A stretch of 64,000 nucleotides of DNA from Flaveria trinervia (GCA_025506515.1 CM046444.1:76193533-76257532), one strand, 5' to 3'; positions 45,256-57,622 are shown, numbered from the stretch's first letter. Program-made: numbers and translations. Notes: a model not told the origin generated them from the sequence alone.

Positions 45256-46007
45256 GCCCAAGATTCATAGAAGGTTGATGCAAGGAGTATATACCGCCTA
45301 ACAACGGTTTACTACCCTTAATACGCATGACTTACAGCCATTCAATAACATCATCCCTTTCAAGTACCCTACTTGAAATGATTTAGGTGAATCAATCATC
45401 TATCCTTTTGTTACAGATGTCATGTTTAATTCAAGAACATTGAGTGATCATTCCTTGTTGATTTAACTTATCAGGCCTTAGACATCTAACTCTCAACGAA
45501 TAAGAGGAACAAATTCCATCTTGACTACATACATTTCTCATAAACACTTCGTGTCATACATGAACATACCCTTATGTGCTGTCCACTATTTCAGGACAGT
45601 GAAGAATTAGCTCAAGGTATAATACTTGGTGAATATCAAAACCCAATATGTATCTCAGGTCGGAGGATACCAAATGATATTCGCCTTTACTCAATTTACT
45701 TATCATCAATCAATAAGACTCCATGTAGTAAAGTTTGAGATGCGGGTTAGTCCATATTTGTATCCCACAAATATCTATGAACCTTGGTAGCACCTATTGC
45801 TCTATATTCATCCTTATGAATATCAACCAATCCAAGTTCATAATAATCTTACCCTCACACTTGTTCCCACAAGTATGAACGATTACGGACATTTAGAGTA
45901 AACAATTTACTCATGGGTTAAACATGCTAAATTGGAACATTAATTGAAACATTATAACCAATAATTTTATTCAATAATAAAGAGTTCCATATATCGAAAT
46001 ACAAAAT
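45256..46007 (-). other. 3' untranslated region of element E
   Basis: About 750 bp without a coding frame, aligned in content with 3878-4613 and 12196-12963. Confidence 0.7.
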
Positions 46008-47747
46008 TTACAGATCAAATCCATCACTAGAATATAGAAGTCCCATGGCACAAGTATGACCTTCATGCTTTACCTTTTCAAGGAGCTTCGTGAGAGGATC
46101 CGCAATGTTATTATCCGTGTGAAATTTGCGAATACATATCTTTCCCTTTTCAACTTCATCTCGTATGTAGTTGAATCTCTGCTCAATGTGCCTAGTCTTT
46201 TGATGAGCACCAGGTTCCTTGATTTGAGCAATCGCACCCTCGTTATCACAAAAGATATCTAGGGGTTCCTGAATGGAATGGACAACCCCAAGATCGGCAA
46301 TGAATTTCTTCAACCATGCAGCTTCTTGACCTGCCAATGAGGTGGCGACATATTCTGATTCTGTAGTTGATAGAGCCACCACATCCTGTTTGGAGCTCTT
46401 CCAAGAGACCGCTCCTCCATTCACAATGAAAATATATCCCGATTGTGACAGAGAATCATCACGATCGGTTTGGAAACTCGCAGCCATGTAACCTTTTACA
46501 ACGAGTTCCTCATCACCAGATCCATAGATTAGGAACATATCTCTTGTCCTCCTTAGGTACTTAAGTATGTTCTTAACAACCATCCAATGACTGTTTCCAG
46601 GATTTTGCTGGTAACGGCTTGTCATGCTTAAGGCACATGACACGTCCGGTCGAGTGCATATCATCGCATACATGATGGATCCAATAGCAGATGCATATGG
46701 GATTGCCTTCATTTTATCTTGCTCATCCTTTGAGCTTGGACATTGAGTCATACTCAATATCATTCCTCTTTGAATAGGTACGGTACCTTTCTTAGAGTTC
46801 TCGATCTTGAACCTTTTCAAGATCTCATCAATATATGCACTTTGATTTAAACCAATCAACCGCCTTGATCTATCCCTATAAATCTTTATTCCCAGAATAT
46901 AGGCGGCTTCACCAAGATCCTTGATGGAAAAACAACTTCCAAGCCAGGTTTTTACACCTTCCAAGGTTGGAATGTCATTTCCAAATAGTAGTATGTCATC
47001 AACATACAATACTAGGAAAGTTATTGTGCTCCCACTAGCCTTCTTATACACACAAGCCTCATCGGTGTTTTTGATGAAGCCAAATTTCTTTACCTCCTCA
47101 TCAAAACGATGATTCCAGCTTCTCGATGCTTGCTTCAATCCATAAATTGATTTCTTTAACTTGCATACTTTATTAGGATGTTTTGGATTGACAAAACCTT
47201 CAGGCTGAACCATATAGACATCTTCCTCAAGATATCCATTTAGGAAAGCGGTTTTGACATCCATTTGCCAAATCTCATAATCATAATGAGCAGCTATGGC
47301 AAACAATATCCTTATAGACTTTAGCATCGCAACAGGTAAGAAAGTTTCATCATAGTCAACCCCTTGAGTTTGAGTGAAACCCTTTGCTACAAGTCTAGCC
47401 TTATAAGTATCCAAGTTTCCATGCATATCGGTTTTCATCTTGAAAACCCACTTGCTTCCAACTACTTTGGAATTAAGAGGTGGTACCACAAGTTCCCAAA
47501 CTTGATTGTCACACATGGATTGCATCTCAACGTTCATGGCCTCAAGCCATTTGTCACAATCCAAATTGGACATTGCATTCTGGTATGTGGTTGGTTCATC
47601 TGAATCTACCACATAGCATCCATCCATGAAAAATCCATATCTTTCTGGTGGATTGCTAGTTCTACCACTTCTGCGAACGTTTTGTGTGTATTGATCAACC
47701 GATTGATCATCCTCAACATCCTCATGTTGAGTGCTAGTTTCAACCAA
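46008..47747 (-). CDS. element E: reverse transcriptase and RNase H, 579-codon open frame
   Basis: The longest intact frame in the window. In order: the integrase-RT linker (residues 1-50, RSGRTSNPPERYGF), RT with WLEAMNVEMQSM, ARLVAKGFTQTQGVDYDETF, MDVKTAFLNG, CKLKKSIYGLKQASRSW and the catalytic LYVDDILLFG (YVDD at 46994-47005), then RNase H with GYMAASFQTDRDDSLSQSGY, VALSTTESEYVATS, FCDNEGAIAQIKEP and ADPLTKLLEK, ending about 20 residues later. All main catalytic residues I can check are present. It was part of a single gag-pol frame. The first Met is internal and not a real start. Upstream regions carry frameshifts, so the element as a whole is probably not autonomous. Confidence 0.9.
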   Translation of the reverse strand: MVETSTQHEDVEDDQSVDQYTQNVRRSGRTSNPPERYGFFMDGCYVVDSDEPTTYQNAMSNLDCDKWLEAMNVEMQSMCDNQVWELVVPPLNSKVVGSKWVFKMKTDMHGNLDTYKARLVAKGFTQTQGVDYDETFLPVAMLKSIRILFAIAAHYDYEIWQMDVKTAFLNGYLEEDVYMVQPEGFVNPKHPNKVCKLKKSIYGLKQASRSWNHRFDEEVKKFGFIKNTDEACVYKKASGSTITFLVLYVDDILLFGNDIPTLEGVKTWLGSCFSIKDLGEAAYILGIKIYRDRSRRLIGLNQSAYIDEILKRFKIENSKKGTVPIQRGMILSMTQCPSSKDEQDKMKAIPYASAIGSIMYAMICTRPDVSCALSMTSRYQQNPGNSHWMVVKNILKYLRRTRDMFLIYGSGDEELVVKGYMAASFQTDRDDSLSQSGYIFIVNGGAVSWKSSKQDVVALSTTESEYVATSLAGQEAAWLKKFIADLGVVHSIQEPLDIFCDNEGAIAQIKEPGAHQKTRHIEQRFNYIRDEVEKGKICIRKFHTDNNIADPLTKLLEKVKHEGHTCAMGLLYSSDGFDL

Positions 47748-48785
47748 ATGTGCATCGGGTGTGGTTCTTGATCCTCCTCAAGATCCACTGTTCTACTGCT
47801 AGTTCCTTCCATAAGGAACTTTGCTTCTAGTAACTCACCCTTTCTAGCAACAACACCTTTTGTTCCAGTGGATCATAGAAATAATATCCCATAGAATCTA
47901 TAGGATATCCAATAAAGATACACTTGGTGGATCGGACTTCCAATTTGTTTGGGGTGGGAGTCTTAACATAAGCCTCACAACCCCAGACCCTTAAGTATGA
48001 TAGGGATGGAACTCTTCCATGCCATATCTCAAAAGGTGTCCTTCCCACCTTTTTGGTTGGGGCCATATTTAAAATACGGGCCGCGGAGAGCAAAGCGAAA
48101 CCCCAAAATGATAGAGGTAATGTGCTTCTAGCCATCATAGATCGAACTGTATCCAATAAGGTTCGATTCCTCCTCTTAGACACACCATTATGTTGTGGTG
48201 TTCCAGGTGGAGTGAGTTATGAGACAATCCCACAACTCCTAAGATGATCTTCAAAAGCATCACTTAGGTATTCACCTCCTCTATCGGCGCGGAGAACTTT
48301 AATCGGCTTGTTGAGTTGATTTTCTACTTCATTCTTGAAGATTTTAAACATTTCAAAAGCTTCATCTTTGTGCCTTAATAAGTACACATACCATAGCGAC
48401 TATAATCATCGGTAAAGGTAATGAAGTATCTTTCACCATTCCTTTCATTGGTTTAAAAGGAACAAATACATCCGAATGTATGATTCTAATAAATCTTTTG
48501 CCCTTCTTTAGTTCCACTAAAGGGTGCCTTAGTCATTTTACCTTGTAACAAGATTCACAAACATCAAATGAATCACATTCATTCGTTTTTAAAAGACCAT
48601 TCTTTTGAAGTGTTTGTATACGTTTCTTATTTATATGACCAAGACGACAATGCCAAGATAGGTATCACTCAAATCCAACTTGAGTTTCTTGGTGTTAGTA
48701 TGGTACAATGAACTATTTAAAGCATTTTCATGAACCAACTCATAAATACCATTAATGGGAATTGCTTTAGAATAGAACATATCAT
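47748..48785 (-). pseudogene. element E: integrase, broken
   Basis: Minus strand. The C-terminal part is readable (48183-47827): SKRRNRTLLDTVRSMMARST, PLSFWGFALLSAARILNMAP, HGRVPSLSYLRVWGCEAYV, GYPIDSMGYYFYDPLEQK. Upstream (48600-48200) the catalytic core is present in pieces across frames, with a zinc-region remnant near 48620. Indels near 47825 (into the linker), 48210 and 48380 break it. It would insert the DNA copy in the genome. Confidence 0.82.
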
Positions 48786-49386
48786 TTAAGGAAACATGAT
48801 ATCATTTTCAACAAAAGATAATACATAATCATAATGTCTTAATTGGGATACAAAAATAATGTTCCTAGTCAAACTAGGAGCATACAAAACATTCTTCAAA
48901 ATAAACATCCAAGCCATTGGAAGTTTTAAGATGTAGTCCCCATGAGCTTCAACTTGGACTTTGGTTCCATTGCCCATGAAGAGGCTAACATCCCCTTGAT
49001 TGAATTCCCTACTTCTTGAACCCCTGCAACAAATTGCAAATATGAGTTCCAAATCCGGTATCTAATACCCATGTGTTTGAAGATGTAACATTAAAATCAA
49101 TATGAATCATGTATATTGTAGCTGAGGTGTGCCCGGCATCTCTCTTGGCTTTCAACTTTTGGAGATGGACAAGACAATTTCTTGCCCAATGTCCAATCTC
49201 CCCACACTTGAAGCATGGGTCATTGGTAGCAACCTTTTGCTTCTTCTCTTGTGGTTTGGGTGGCACCCTTGCCACCCCTTTTCCCTTTCCCCATACGGGT
49301 CCCTTACCCTGGCAACCTTTGCCTTGGGTGCGGGATGAGGCCTTTTCTTGTTCCAACCTTCATTGATGGTGAGAACGGGTAAAACC
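48786..49386 (-). pseudogene. element E: gag zinc knuckle and protease
   Basis: Minus strand. The gag tail begins at the break (49386) with VLTINEGWNKKR, a lysine/glycine-rich stretch (KGKGVARVPPKPQEKKQK), and a zinc knuckle CFKCGEIGHWARNC near 49210-49170 (CX2CX4HX4C, complete). The protease follows: WVLDTGFGTHIC near 49070-49035 with DTG intact (many relatives have Cys where this has Phe), then a frame change to GNGTKVQVEAHGDYIL and LKNVLYAPSLTRNIIFVSQL. The front of gag is missing because F1 inserted at 49387. Confidence 0.87.
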
Positions 49387-50330
49387 TGACAGGATCAGCG
49401 ATCACAAGTTTGATGTATTAGAGTTCAAAGCAGCGGAATACGAACAAGAATTAGACAAATTGTAGCAAGCAATCGATACTTGTATGCATTAAGAGCACAT
49501 ACGGTTATAGGGAGAGAATATATATTTCTAATTTCAAGGAATGTTATAGATGTAGAATATTTCTAATCAAATCATTCATCCATTCCCTTCATCACAATAG
49601 GGTGTCAATCCTTATATAGAGTGCAACAATCACTGCTGTTATCACGGAAAGTGACAACTGGCAGATCTAATACAAAAATAACTAACTCTTAACAAACTAA
49701 TGAAATGTTCACAACTACTGAGAACATAACAGAGTGTTAAGTACAGAATATAAAAGACTGAAACTACAACGAAGAAGAAAAGCTCTTCAGTCGTTTTACA
49801 AAACTACTGAAACATAAAACTACTGAACTAGAAATATTAAAACTACTGATATCACAACTACTGAGAGAAGTACTCTTCAGCAGTGTGACAAACTACTGAT
49901 GCTTCAGTAACTTGATCTTAAGACTTTGACCTTCAGATGTTTCATCAGCTGATGACTTCAGTAGATATCATCAGCTGATGTCTTCAGTCTTTGTCTTCAG
50001 ACTTTGTACATCAGTTGTTGATCTTCAGCACTTGTAAACTCTTCAGCTGTTGTACTTCAGTACTTTGGTCTTTCAGCTTCAGCACTTGGGTCTTGAGCTG
50101 TTCAGCTTCAGTAATTGTGTTTTCAGCTGTTCAGCTTCAGTACTGTGTTCTTCAGCTGTTGTACTTCAGCACTTTAGTTCTTTAGCTGTTGGAATCTTCA
50201 GCACTTGATCTTCAGCTGTTGAAGTCTTCAGCAACTTGTCAAAAGCTGATGAGTCTTTCAGCAGTTGTTGTGATACCATGTGGGACTAGAGGTTTTCTGA
50301 TCTTGGCTCATTGGTTCTTTTGGTCCAACA
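49387..50330 (-). mobile_element. 3' LTR of copia element F1
   Basis: 944 bp on the minus strand from TGTTGGACCAAAAGAACC (50330) to GATCCTGTCA or TGACA at 49387. The U3 part (49860-50270) is packed with CTTCAGCTGTTG, CTTCAGTACTT and CTTCAGCACTTG words. It lies directly in gag codons of element E with no primer site on that side, so it is the downstream end of F1. Confidence 0.88.
49610..49618 (-). promoter_or_regulatory. TATA box of the F1 LTR
   Basis: The minus strand reads TATATAAGG, as in the other LTRs of the family. Confidence 0.5.
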
Positions 50331-50343
50331 AACTCCCCCTGAA
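50331..50343 (-). other. polypurine tract of F1
   Basis: The minus strand reads TTCAGGGGGAGTT directly before the LTR start, a typical copia plus-strand primer. Identical in F2. Confidence 0.88.
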
Positions 50344-50399
50344 CCAATGCAGCCAAAACCTCTAAATTATTCGTTGTCCCACTTATTGTTGGCAAAGTG

Positions 50400-53300
50400 T
50401 TGGTCTTTTTCCTCTTGATCAGTAGAGAAGATGACCCATGTAAGATCCGGCTGGCCTGGGAAGAAACCTCAATATTTGTTTGGCAGAGTATGAATGGGAA
50501 CTCTGTTTTGGGGAACAGGACACAGAGTTGTTATCCATTCATGAGATTCACTTCCCCATAATGAGTCTGTACGACTCTCTTGTGTAGGCCTCAAGGAAGG
50601 TGATTTGTTCTTCCATGGTTAGCTCTTCACGCACCTCCTTCAAACAATGATTCAGGCCCTAATAAGACAGGTATTTGGCCTGTTTCCCATTCTTTAGCTC
50701 CACAGTTGTTATTATTCTGTAAGCAAACTCATCCGGGTGATTACCCTCTAGGAACAACTGGAGCTCATTTTCCTGACTTCCTCAAGCCTCTTGTAAACTA
50801 ACCCCTTTTCACTATTTTGTTTTCCAGCATCTTCTGCGGGGTTAGATTAGCTTATAGGCTTTCTTGAAGTCTTCTAGGATTTCCCAGGGTGAAACTACAA
50901 AGACAGAGAGATCACTTCATCTACGATCTTTTTCACCGGCCAATGTATCTCTGAGGTATATTTTTCTTATGAATTCTATGAGAGACCCTGGGATCAGGCC
51001 AAATCCTCACTCTTTCCTTTTGATATTGAAAGGTATGCCTGAGAGTGTAAAGTCTGAGGGCTTGCTTCTTCATATTGATGATGATAGAAGATGTGGCTGC
51101 ATAAGCTTTGTCAACTCTCTCAATTCCTCATCATGGGTTATGAAGCTCTTCTTCTTCTAGCTTCACTTTAACCATTTGTCTTGGACTTCAGGAGTAATTG
51201 CTGAGGAGTGACTTGTGGACTTAGGCAACTGAATCACAGCTGAGAGTGGCAGCCTATCTTCTTCATCATCTTCTAGCTTCAATATCTCTTTCTTCTTCTT
51301 CAAGGGTATATCATCGGCTATGGGTTTTGAGGGTAAGGGATTTGGTTTGGTGGGTTGTGTTTTGGGTGGTTTTGGTGCGGGAATGTTGACAGGCTGTTCT
51401 AGCATCCTTGAGGTGAGTGTGGCTTTTGATTGCTTGGCTAGCTCAGTCCTGCTCCCAGCACCCGCTTCATTCAAAAGCTTCAATAACAAGCCCCTTAGTA
51501 TATGCTTCAGAAGAACAGATCTTGGTGGTGATTGCCAAGATACTGTCCCGAACCAAGCTTTGATTTCAATCATTGATCTTCCAAGATATTTTGCAATAAA
51601 TCTAATCATGATTTCAAGCCTTTCTCTTTCTAACACTTCATAACTTGCCCATCTATTATGGATTTCTTCAATCTCTAGTCGTCGAATCTCAGAGTCAGTT
51701 ATTGGTGTCATGGCCTTGCCTAAACAGCTGATCATGATGTTGTCCATTGATCTGTTGTGTTCGGCATCAGCCTCTTTTATCAGTAGCTCCAAGGCTTTAT
51801 CTTCAGCAATGTGATCATCAGCACCTTTCTTTCGCTTATAGGTGAGCAGTGGTTGCAGTTCTTTCTCCTCCTCTTGGCTTGCTTCTCTTCCTTCTTTTCC
51901 TCGTTCTTTTCCTCTTCATTCTTTCACTGCAGTACTCTCCCCTTTTTGGATGCATTGGTGGAAGGGGTTTGTACCGCAAAAAGTGTCTTTTGCACATCGG
52001 CATCAATCAAGGGTTTTAAAGTAGAGGAAAGCCTCTCATCAATGGCTTTAGTCACAATATCAGTGATTATGGGCGTGATGAGAGGGAGGGAATTTTGAAG
52101 TACAGCACTATTGCTCAGGAGGGTTCTGTTCCTGAGAAGTAGGGCCTGAAGCAGAGGCAGGTGGTTGAGTTTGGAGTGGCTCAGTGTTTGGGGAACTTCA
52201 AGTGAAGGTGCCATCTGTGGGTAGGTAGAGGCAGATGGTCTTTCTCCTTGGGAGAGTTGATCAAGTAGGTTTTGCAGCCTACTAACTTTTCTCTTCAAGG
52301 ATTGTGTTCTGGGCAAGAACATCGTAGAAAAAGCCCAGGTCATCATCAGCCGAAGCTGAATCATCTGACCTCCTGCTTAGAGCAGGATTACATGCACTGG
52401 GGTAGACCAATGATGCATGCCCCTTGCTTGGTACTGGGACTTCCAGCCTTAGGACAGTGTCCATCATTAGGTGTTGCCTCTAGTGAGGTCTTAGCAATAT
52501 TACCAGCCTCATTCTGATCATGTGCTGAGTCAGAGGGTGGCAGCCTCACTAGATATTCTAAGCTCCTTGTCTACACTAGGAGATAGAAGTGGTAAACCCT
52601 GTGCTGTGGGTTCTCAAGTGCACTGTGTTCCTCCCCCTCAATTGTAGAGGTATTCCAAGTAGTAAGTGGTTGCTGGGGAGGGGGTGAGGAGTGCTGTTGA
52701 GTCAGCACTTGTGCAACTATTAAAGTTGGGCTGTGAGGGGCGGTTGTTTGGGGTGAAGGGATAGAAGCAGTGTGCACCTGGGGAGGTTGGTGCTCTTCAA
52801 TGGCAATCCCCTCAAGTGAGGAAGATCCCAGATATGTAGGTACCCCTTTTTGTGGTTGCTGCAGGCTCCTGTTGAGAGGAAGCCTGAGCGGCTATGCTTG
52901 GAGAGTCATTGTATCCACTAGGGGGTTTGGACTAGTGGATATATCCTGCGTTGTGTTGCAGGGGCATCCTCAGGGGACTCAATTCCCTGAGTAGCCGTTT
53001 GGGTTCTTTTTGGGTTTGGTGGGGACTTTGATTTGGAGGTGGTGGCTGTGGGTTCAGCTGCGTGGGTTTTCGCAGCTTGGCAGCCATTTTAGACTGGTCA
53101 GAGTTGTGCGGGAGTATACTTCCGGCAGAACAGCCGTAGCAGGGACTCCCAAGCCAACAAGTCCCGCAGCATTAAGCTGGTTTGTAATAATGGCCATTAT
53201 GAACCATGGATAAAGTATCCAACGGTTGGCAGTTAGTTTTTGAGCCATATCTTGAGCTCTGAAAATATTATTTCTGAAAAGTTTAGCGTTGTTGCTCAAG

Positions 53301-53793
53301 GATAGAATACATTACTGTGCCATTTCGTCGACATTTGATCCCAAGACGACGTCTTAGGGGCAAACATACATTCACATGTGAAAGATTAGGCGCCTCAGCG
53401 TCATTAAAGTGTTTCTTCAAGATAGATTGGAGGCACTGAGATCGCCTTGATATCAATGTTGGGCAAAGGATAGATCTGTGGTGCCCTTCGGATATCCAGC
53501 AGGAGAACTAGCATCATTCACATGAAGAATTTTGCGGATATTGCAGGAGTGATGACTACTTCTTTGTTGTTTACGACCGACTGGAGAGATGTGTGTTGTT
53601 CTCCCCAGTGGTAATAGTAACATTCATCCAAAATTGGTGCGGATTCGGCATGTAGTATGGGATTCAGAAGAAATGCCTTGTTGTATCCTACTGAAACATA
53701 AGATCGATAGCAGTTTCGAACTTAGTCCAGTTGGGTGATTTAGTGAGGTAGGCAACACAGTTGTGTCGCGGTTTAATTTGCCATGGACGCCAT
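50400..53793 (-). pseudogene. F1 accessory ORF after pol, broken
   Basis: About 3.4 kb between pol and the polypurine tract, the position of env-like genes in some plant copia. The start is ATG at 53793 (MASM), but one extra base compared with F2 gives a stop at codon 7. Downstream pieces: NNAKLFRNNIFRAQDMAQKL and WILYPWFIMAII (53299-53200), VGLGVPATAVLPEVYS, proline-rich stretches, and a charged part at 51792-51163 (EIRRLEIEEIHNRWASYEVL, IRFIAKYLGRSMIEIKAW, a PKPPKTQPTKP linker, EDDEEDRLPLSAVIQLPK). No signal peptide or membrane segment was seen. It resembles an uncharacterised protein found after copia pol in Asteraceae (from memory). Function unknown. Confidence 0.7.
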
Positions 53794-54560
53794 GGAGAAG
53801 AGGAGAAGTTTTGGAGAGGAACGTTAGGTTTGAAGAGATGAAGCATTGAGAGCTTAGGTTAGGGTATTTATAGGGTACGGGTAAGAAACGACTGAAGGAT
53901 GTGGTGTTAGTCATTAGTAGTTTTAACGACCATTGACATTGTATTATCCTTTCAGACGTTGAAACAGCTGAAGTCGTGGGTGTTAGGCATCAGTAGTTTA
54001 GAAAACTACTGAAGACCGTGTTTTGACTTCAGATGATTGAAACAACTGAGGACTTGGTGTTTGTTATCAGTAGTTATGAAAACTACTAAAGACAGTGGTT
54101 TTGTCATCAGCTGTTGTAAACAACTGAAGACTTGGTATTCGTCATCAGTAGTTATAAAACTACTGAAGACTGGTTTGCTTCACTTGTTTAGAATGAAACA
54201 GCAGTTGTACAAACGACTGAAGAGAAAGTTCTCTTCAGCTGTTTTCGTCAATTCTTAGCTTTTCAGCTGTTTCATACTGTCCTCAACACATTCATCAGTC
54301 TTTTTGGCTGATTTCAGTGTTTCATAGGACATCAGTACTTATCTGTTTTTATGATTGCAGTAGTTGTAACTGCATCAGTAGTTGTAACTACATCAGTAGT
54401 TTAGAACAGATGAAGTACTTCAGTACTTGTGAGACATTTAGCTTCAGTAGTTATAAAAACTACTGAGGGTAAAAGAGCTCATCAGTACTTATATGTGACA
54501 TAGGTACTAATGATCATCAGTACTTATTACTAAGATCATCAGTAGTTGTCACTTATTCTA
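53794..54560 (-). repeat. F1 spacer between pol and accessory ORF, word repeats
   Basis: About 770 bp. From 53880 to 54545 it carries dozens of short words, AACTACTGAAG and its complement CTTCAGTAGTT-like forms, many as close inverted pairs (for example around 53990-54015 and 54065-54090). The same words fill the LTR U3. No coding frame. Confidence 0.8.
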
Positions 54561-56114
54561 GCTGCAGCATACCAAGCCTTAACACCAGGTTTTGGAAAGT
54601 TGAACTATCCAAAGGCTTAGTAAAAATGTCTGCAAGCTCATCAGCACTAGGCACAAACTTAGGATCATCAGACCTTTTCAAAACAATCCCTTATAAAATG
54701 ATGTCTGATCTCTATATGTTTGGTCCTAGAGTGCTGGACTGGAGATTTTTGACAATGCAAAGAGCTGAAGCACTATCCATTAACAATGGAGTCTTAGTCT
54801 CTGTAATGCCATAATCCAAAAGTTGGTTTTGAAGCCAGAGTACCTGAGATGTACAACTTGCAGCCGCAATGTACTCTGCTTCAGCAGTTGATGTAGCAAC
54901 TGAGGTCTGTTTCTTGCTCTGCCAAGAAATGAAGCAGTTGCCTAGGAATTGACATCCACCAAACGTTGATTCCTGGTCAACTACGTCAACACACCCTGCA
55001 TAGTCACTGTCAGAAAAAGCAACTAATTTACCAGAATGTCCAGTAGTAATACCATAAACCTAGAGATGAGTGCCTTGCAGATATCTAAAGATCCTCTTGA
55101 CTGCAATCAGATGAGACTCTTTAGGTGCAGCCTGAAATCTAGCACAAACACATGTAGCAAACATAATATCTGGTCTAGAAGCTATTAAATACATCAAAGA
55201 CCAATCATACATCTGTAAAGTGTTTCATCAACCACTTTACCTTTCTGATTTGTATCCAGTTGTGTGGTGCTGCACATGGGAGTAGAACAAGGCTTACAGT
55301 TTTGTAAATCAAACTTTTGCAAAAGATCTTTTGTATATTTGGACTGATGAATGAAAATTCCATCAGCCTTTTGTTTGATTTGACCCCAGAAAGAATTGTA
55401 ACTCTCCCATGGCACTCATTTCAAACTTCTGTTGCATCAACTTGTAAAGGCATCACACAACTTTGGATCAGAGGATGCAAAAATGATGTCATCTACATAA
55501 ATTTGAACAAGTAGATTATGCTGCCCAGCTTTCTTAATGAATAAAGTCTTATCTATGGAGCCTCTAGTGAAATTATTTTCTAGAAGAAAGTTGATAATGT
55601 CTCATACCAGGCTCTAGGAGCTTGTTTTAACCATAAAGAGCCTTATCAAGCTTATACACCCAATTAGGATGTTTATTGTCCTCAAAGCCGGAGGTTGACA
55701 TACATAAACTTCTTCTTTAATTTTTCCATACAAAAATGCACTTTTGACATCCATTTGAAAAACTTTTTGATTTTGATAAGCAGCATAAGCTAAGAACAAT
55801 CGAATTGCTTCCAGTCTGGCTACAGGGCAAAGGTTTCATCATAATCAATACTTCTTCTTGTGCGAACCCCTGAACAACCAGTCTGGCCTTGTTCTTAACA
55901 ATAAGCCTTTTTTATCAGTTTTGTTCCTAAACACCCATTTAGTGCCTATTGCACACTTACCTGGAGGTAGAGGAACCAGTTCCCACACTTGCTGTTTCTT
56001 GAACTGAAGAAGCTCAAGCTGCATGGCATCAACCCATCCATTGTCCTTTAAGCCATGTGATAATTCTTGGCTCTTGCTAACTGACGAAGAGAGCATAGAA
56101 GCAAAATTTGACAA
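54561..56114 (-). pseudogene. F1: reverse transcriptase and RNase H
   Basis: Minus strand. The RT begins near 56090 (DNGWVDAMQLELLQFKKQQV, WELVPLPPGKCAIGTKWVFR), then YQNQKVFQMDVKSAFLYGKI (55799-55614). The catalytic YVDD is intact at 55488-55499 in QIYVDDIIFA, and RT ends with HQSKYTKDLLQKFDLQNCKP (55415-55194). RNase H spans 55010-54570 (FGGCQFLGNCFISWQSKKQT, TAEAEYIAA, SQVLWLQNQLLDYG, LLMDSASALCIVKN). At least four frameshifts. F2 63534-64000 is the duplicate of its end. Confidence 0.87.
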
Positions 56115-56144
56115 TTGACTTCTTGTGATACTCCAGCAGTGATA

Positions 56145-57622
56145 TCACCAATGATTTGAGACATGGGGTGATTCTTCAGATCTTGATACACAATGAGATC
56201 TGTGCAAGTGTTGTAGCAGGCTTAGCAGTAACAGATGGTGATGGTGAATCATTTCCTTGAACACAATCAGTGGATGGTAATTCAAAGGAAGTTGAATTCG
56301 AAGAGATCTCATCAGCATTGTTGTGGATGGTGCTACTGGAGCTACAGGAACATCAGGTCTAGCTGAATCAGGCAGCTGATCACTAAACTTGAAGAGGTGA
56401 GTACTGCAATCATCATCATCAGTATCAGTACCACCAGGTGCTGAACTGTTGACAGGAGCAACAGCAGGAGTTTGATAAGGAACATATTGCAGTATGTCCA
56501 AATCAAATAACTCCACAGGGCTTTGTGGAATCTTGTCCTTTGGAGATTCATTGAACTTAACATGTATAGTTTCTTCAACCATCTTGTTCTGCAGTTGAAG
56601 ACTCTGTATGCCTTGCAAGTAGATGAATACCCAACAAAATACCCTGCATCCACCTTAGGATCAAATTTATGGAGTTGATCCTTTGTGTTGAGAATGAAAC
56701 AGGGACACCCATATGCTTTGAAAAATGAAATCAGAGGAGCCAAATGATGGAGAACTTCATATGGAGTCTCATTCAACACTGATGTTTTACTAAAACTCTA
56801 TTTTGCAAATAGCAAGCTGTGTTGACAGCTTCAGCCCAAAAGGTCAGTGGCAAACCAGAGTCAGCCAGCATGGACTTGCAGCTTCAATGAGGGTCCTGTT
56901 CTTTCTCTCCACTACTTCATTTTGTTCTGGAGTCTTGGAATGCTGAACTGCCTTTGATTCCCTTTGAAAGATAGAAGTCATAAAGTGTATGATTTCTGAA
57001 TTCAGTTCCATTGTCACTCCTAATACACTTGACTGGAAGGGAATACTGCTTTGAATATATAACACAAAGTGAATAATCTTCTGAGCAGCCTCATCCTTTG
57101 AATGTAGAAAGAAAGTCCATACAAATCTGGAGTAATCTCTACAATTACCAGACAGTATTTCTTCTTTTCCATGCTCATTACTCTCACAGGACCAAATAGA
57201 TCCATATGCAGTAATTGCAAGCAGGCAGTGGACTTAGGCACTTCAATAGGAGGGAATGAGACTTGTGCTGTTTTCCTTTTAAACACGCAGTGCAGGTTTC
57301 ATCACAGTGGAACTCCTTTATTGGTAAGCCTTGACTAAAATATTGTGGGTAAGCTGATTCATGTTTTTGAGATTAACATGACCAAGCCTCCTGTGCCATA
57401 GTTTAGATTCTTGAGAAGAGGCTTTGGAAAATAGGCAAGGATTGCCTTGAGATCTATCTTCTTAGAAAGATCTAAGGCATACACTCTTCCTGTCCTGTTG
57501 GCTTTCAGGAGAGTGTGATCATCCAACACCTTGTCAATCAAGTGCAAACTTTGGATGACAGAACCTACAGTTTTGACCGGTGAAAAGATCAACATGGCCT
57601 TTATCACACATTTGACTGACAC
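56145..57622 (-). pseudogene. F1: integrase
   Basis: Minus strand. The zinc-binding and pre-integrase region is at 57622-57240 (TGRVYALDLSKK, then KRKTAQVSFP). The catalytic core has LLHMDLFGPVRVMSMEKKKY (57215) with the first aspartate, a GTELNSEI-like block near 57010, and HSKTPEQNEVVERKNRTLIE (56960-56900) with the catalytic glutamate. The C-terminal part is at 56779-56342 (NETPYEVLHHLAPLISFFKA, GYFVGYSSTCKAYRVFN), then a serine/proline-rich linker to RT. Frameshifts near 57360, 57060 and 56600. Confidence 0.85.

Noticed and set aside
50864..52098. Plus-strand frames across the F1 accessory region, including serine/phenylalanine-rich ones
   Set aside because: They are antisense to the conserved minus-strand coding text and are not kept in the same form in F2.
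50400..53793. Calling the F accessory ORF an envelope gene
   Set aside because: No signal peptide, membrane segment or coiled-coil fusion layout is visible. Position alone is weak evidence.
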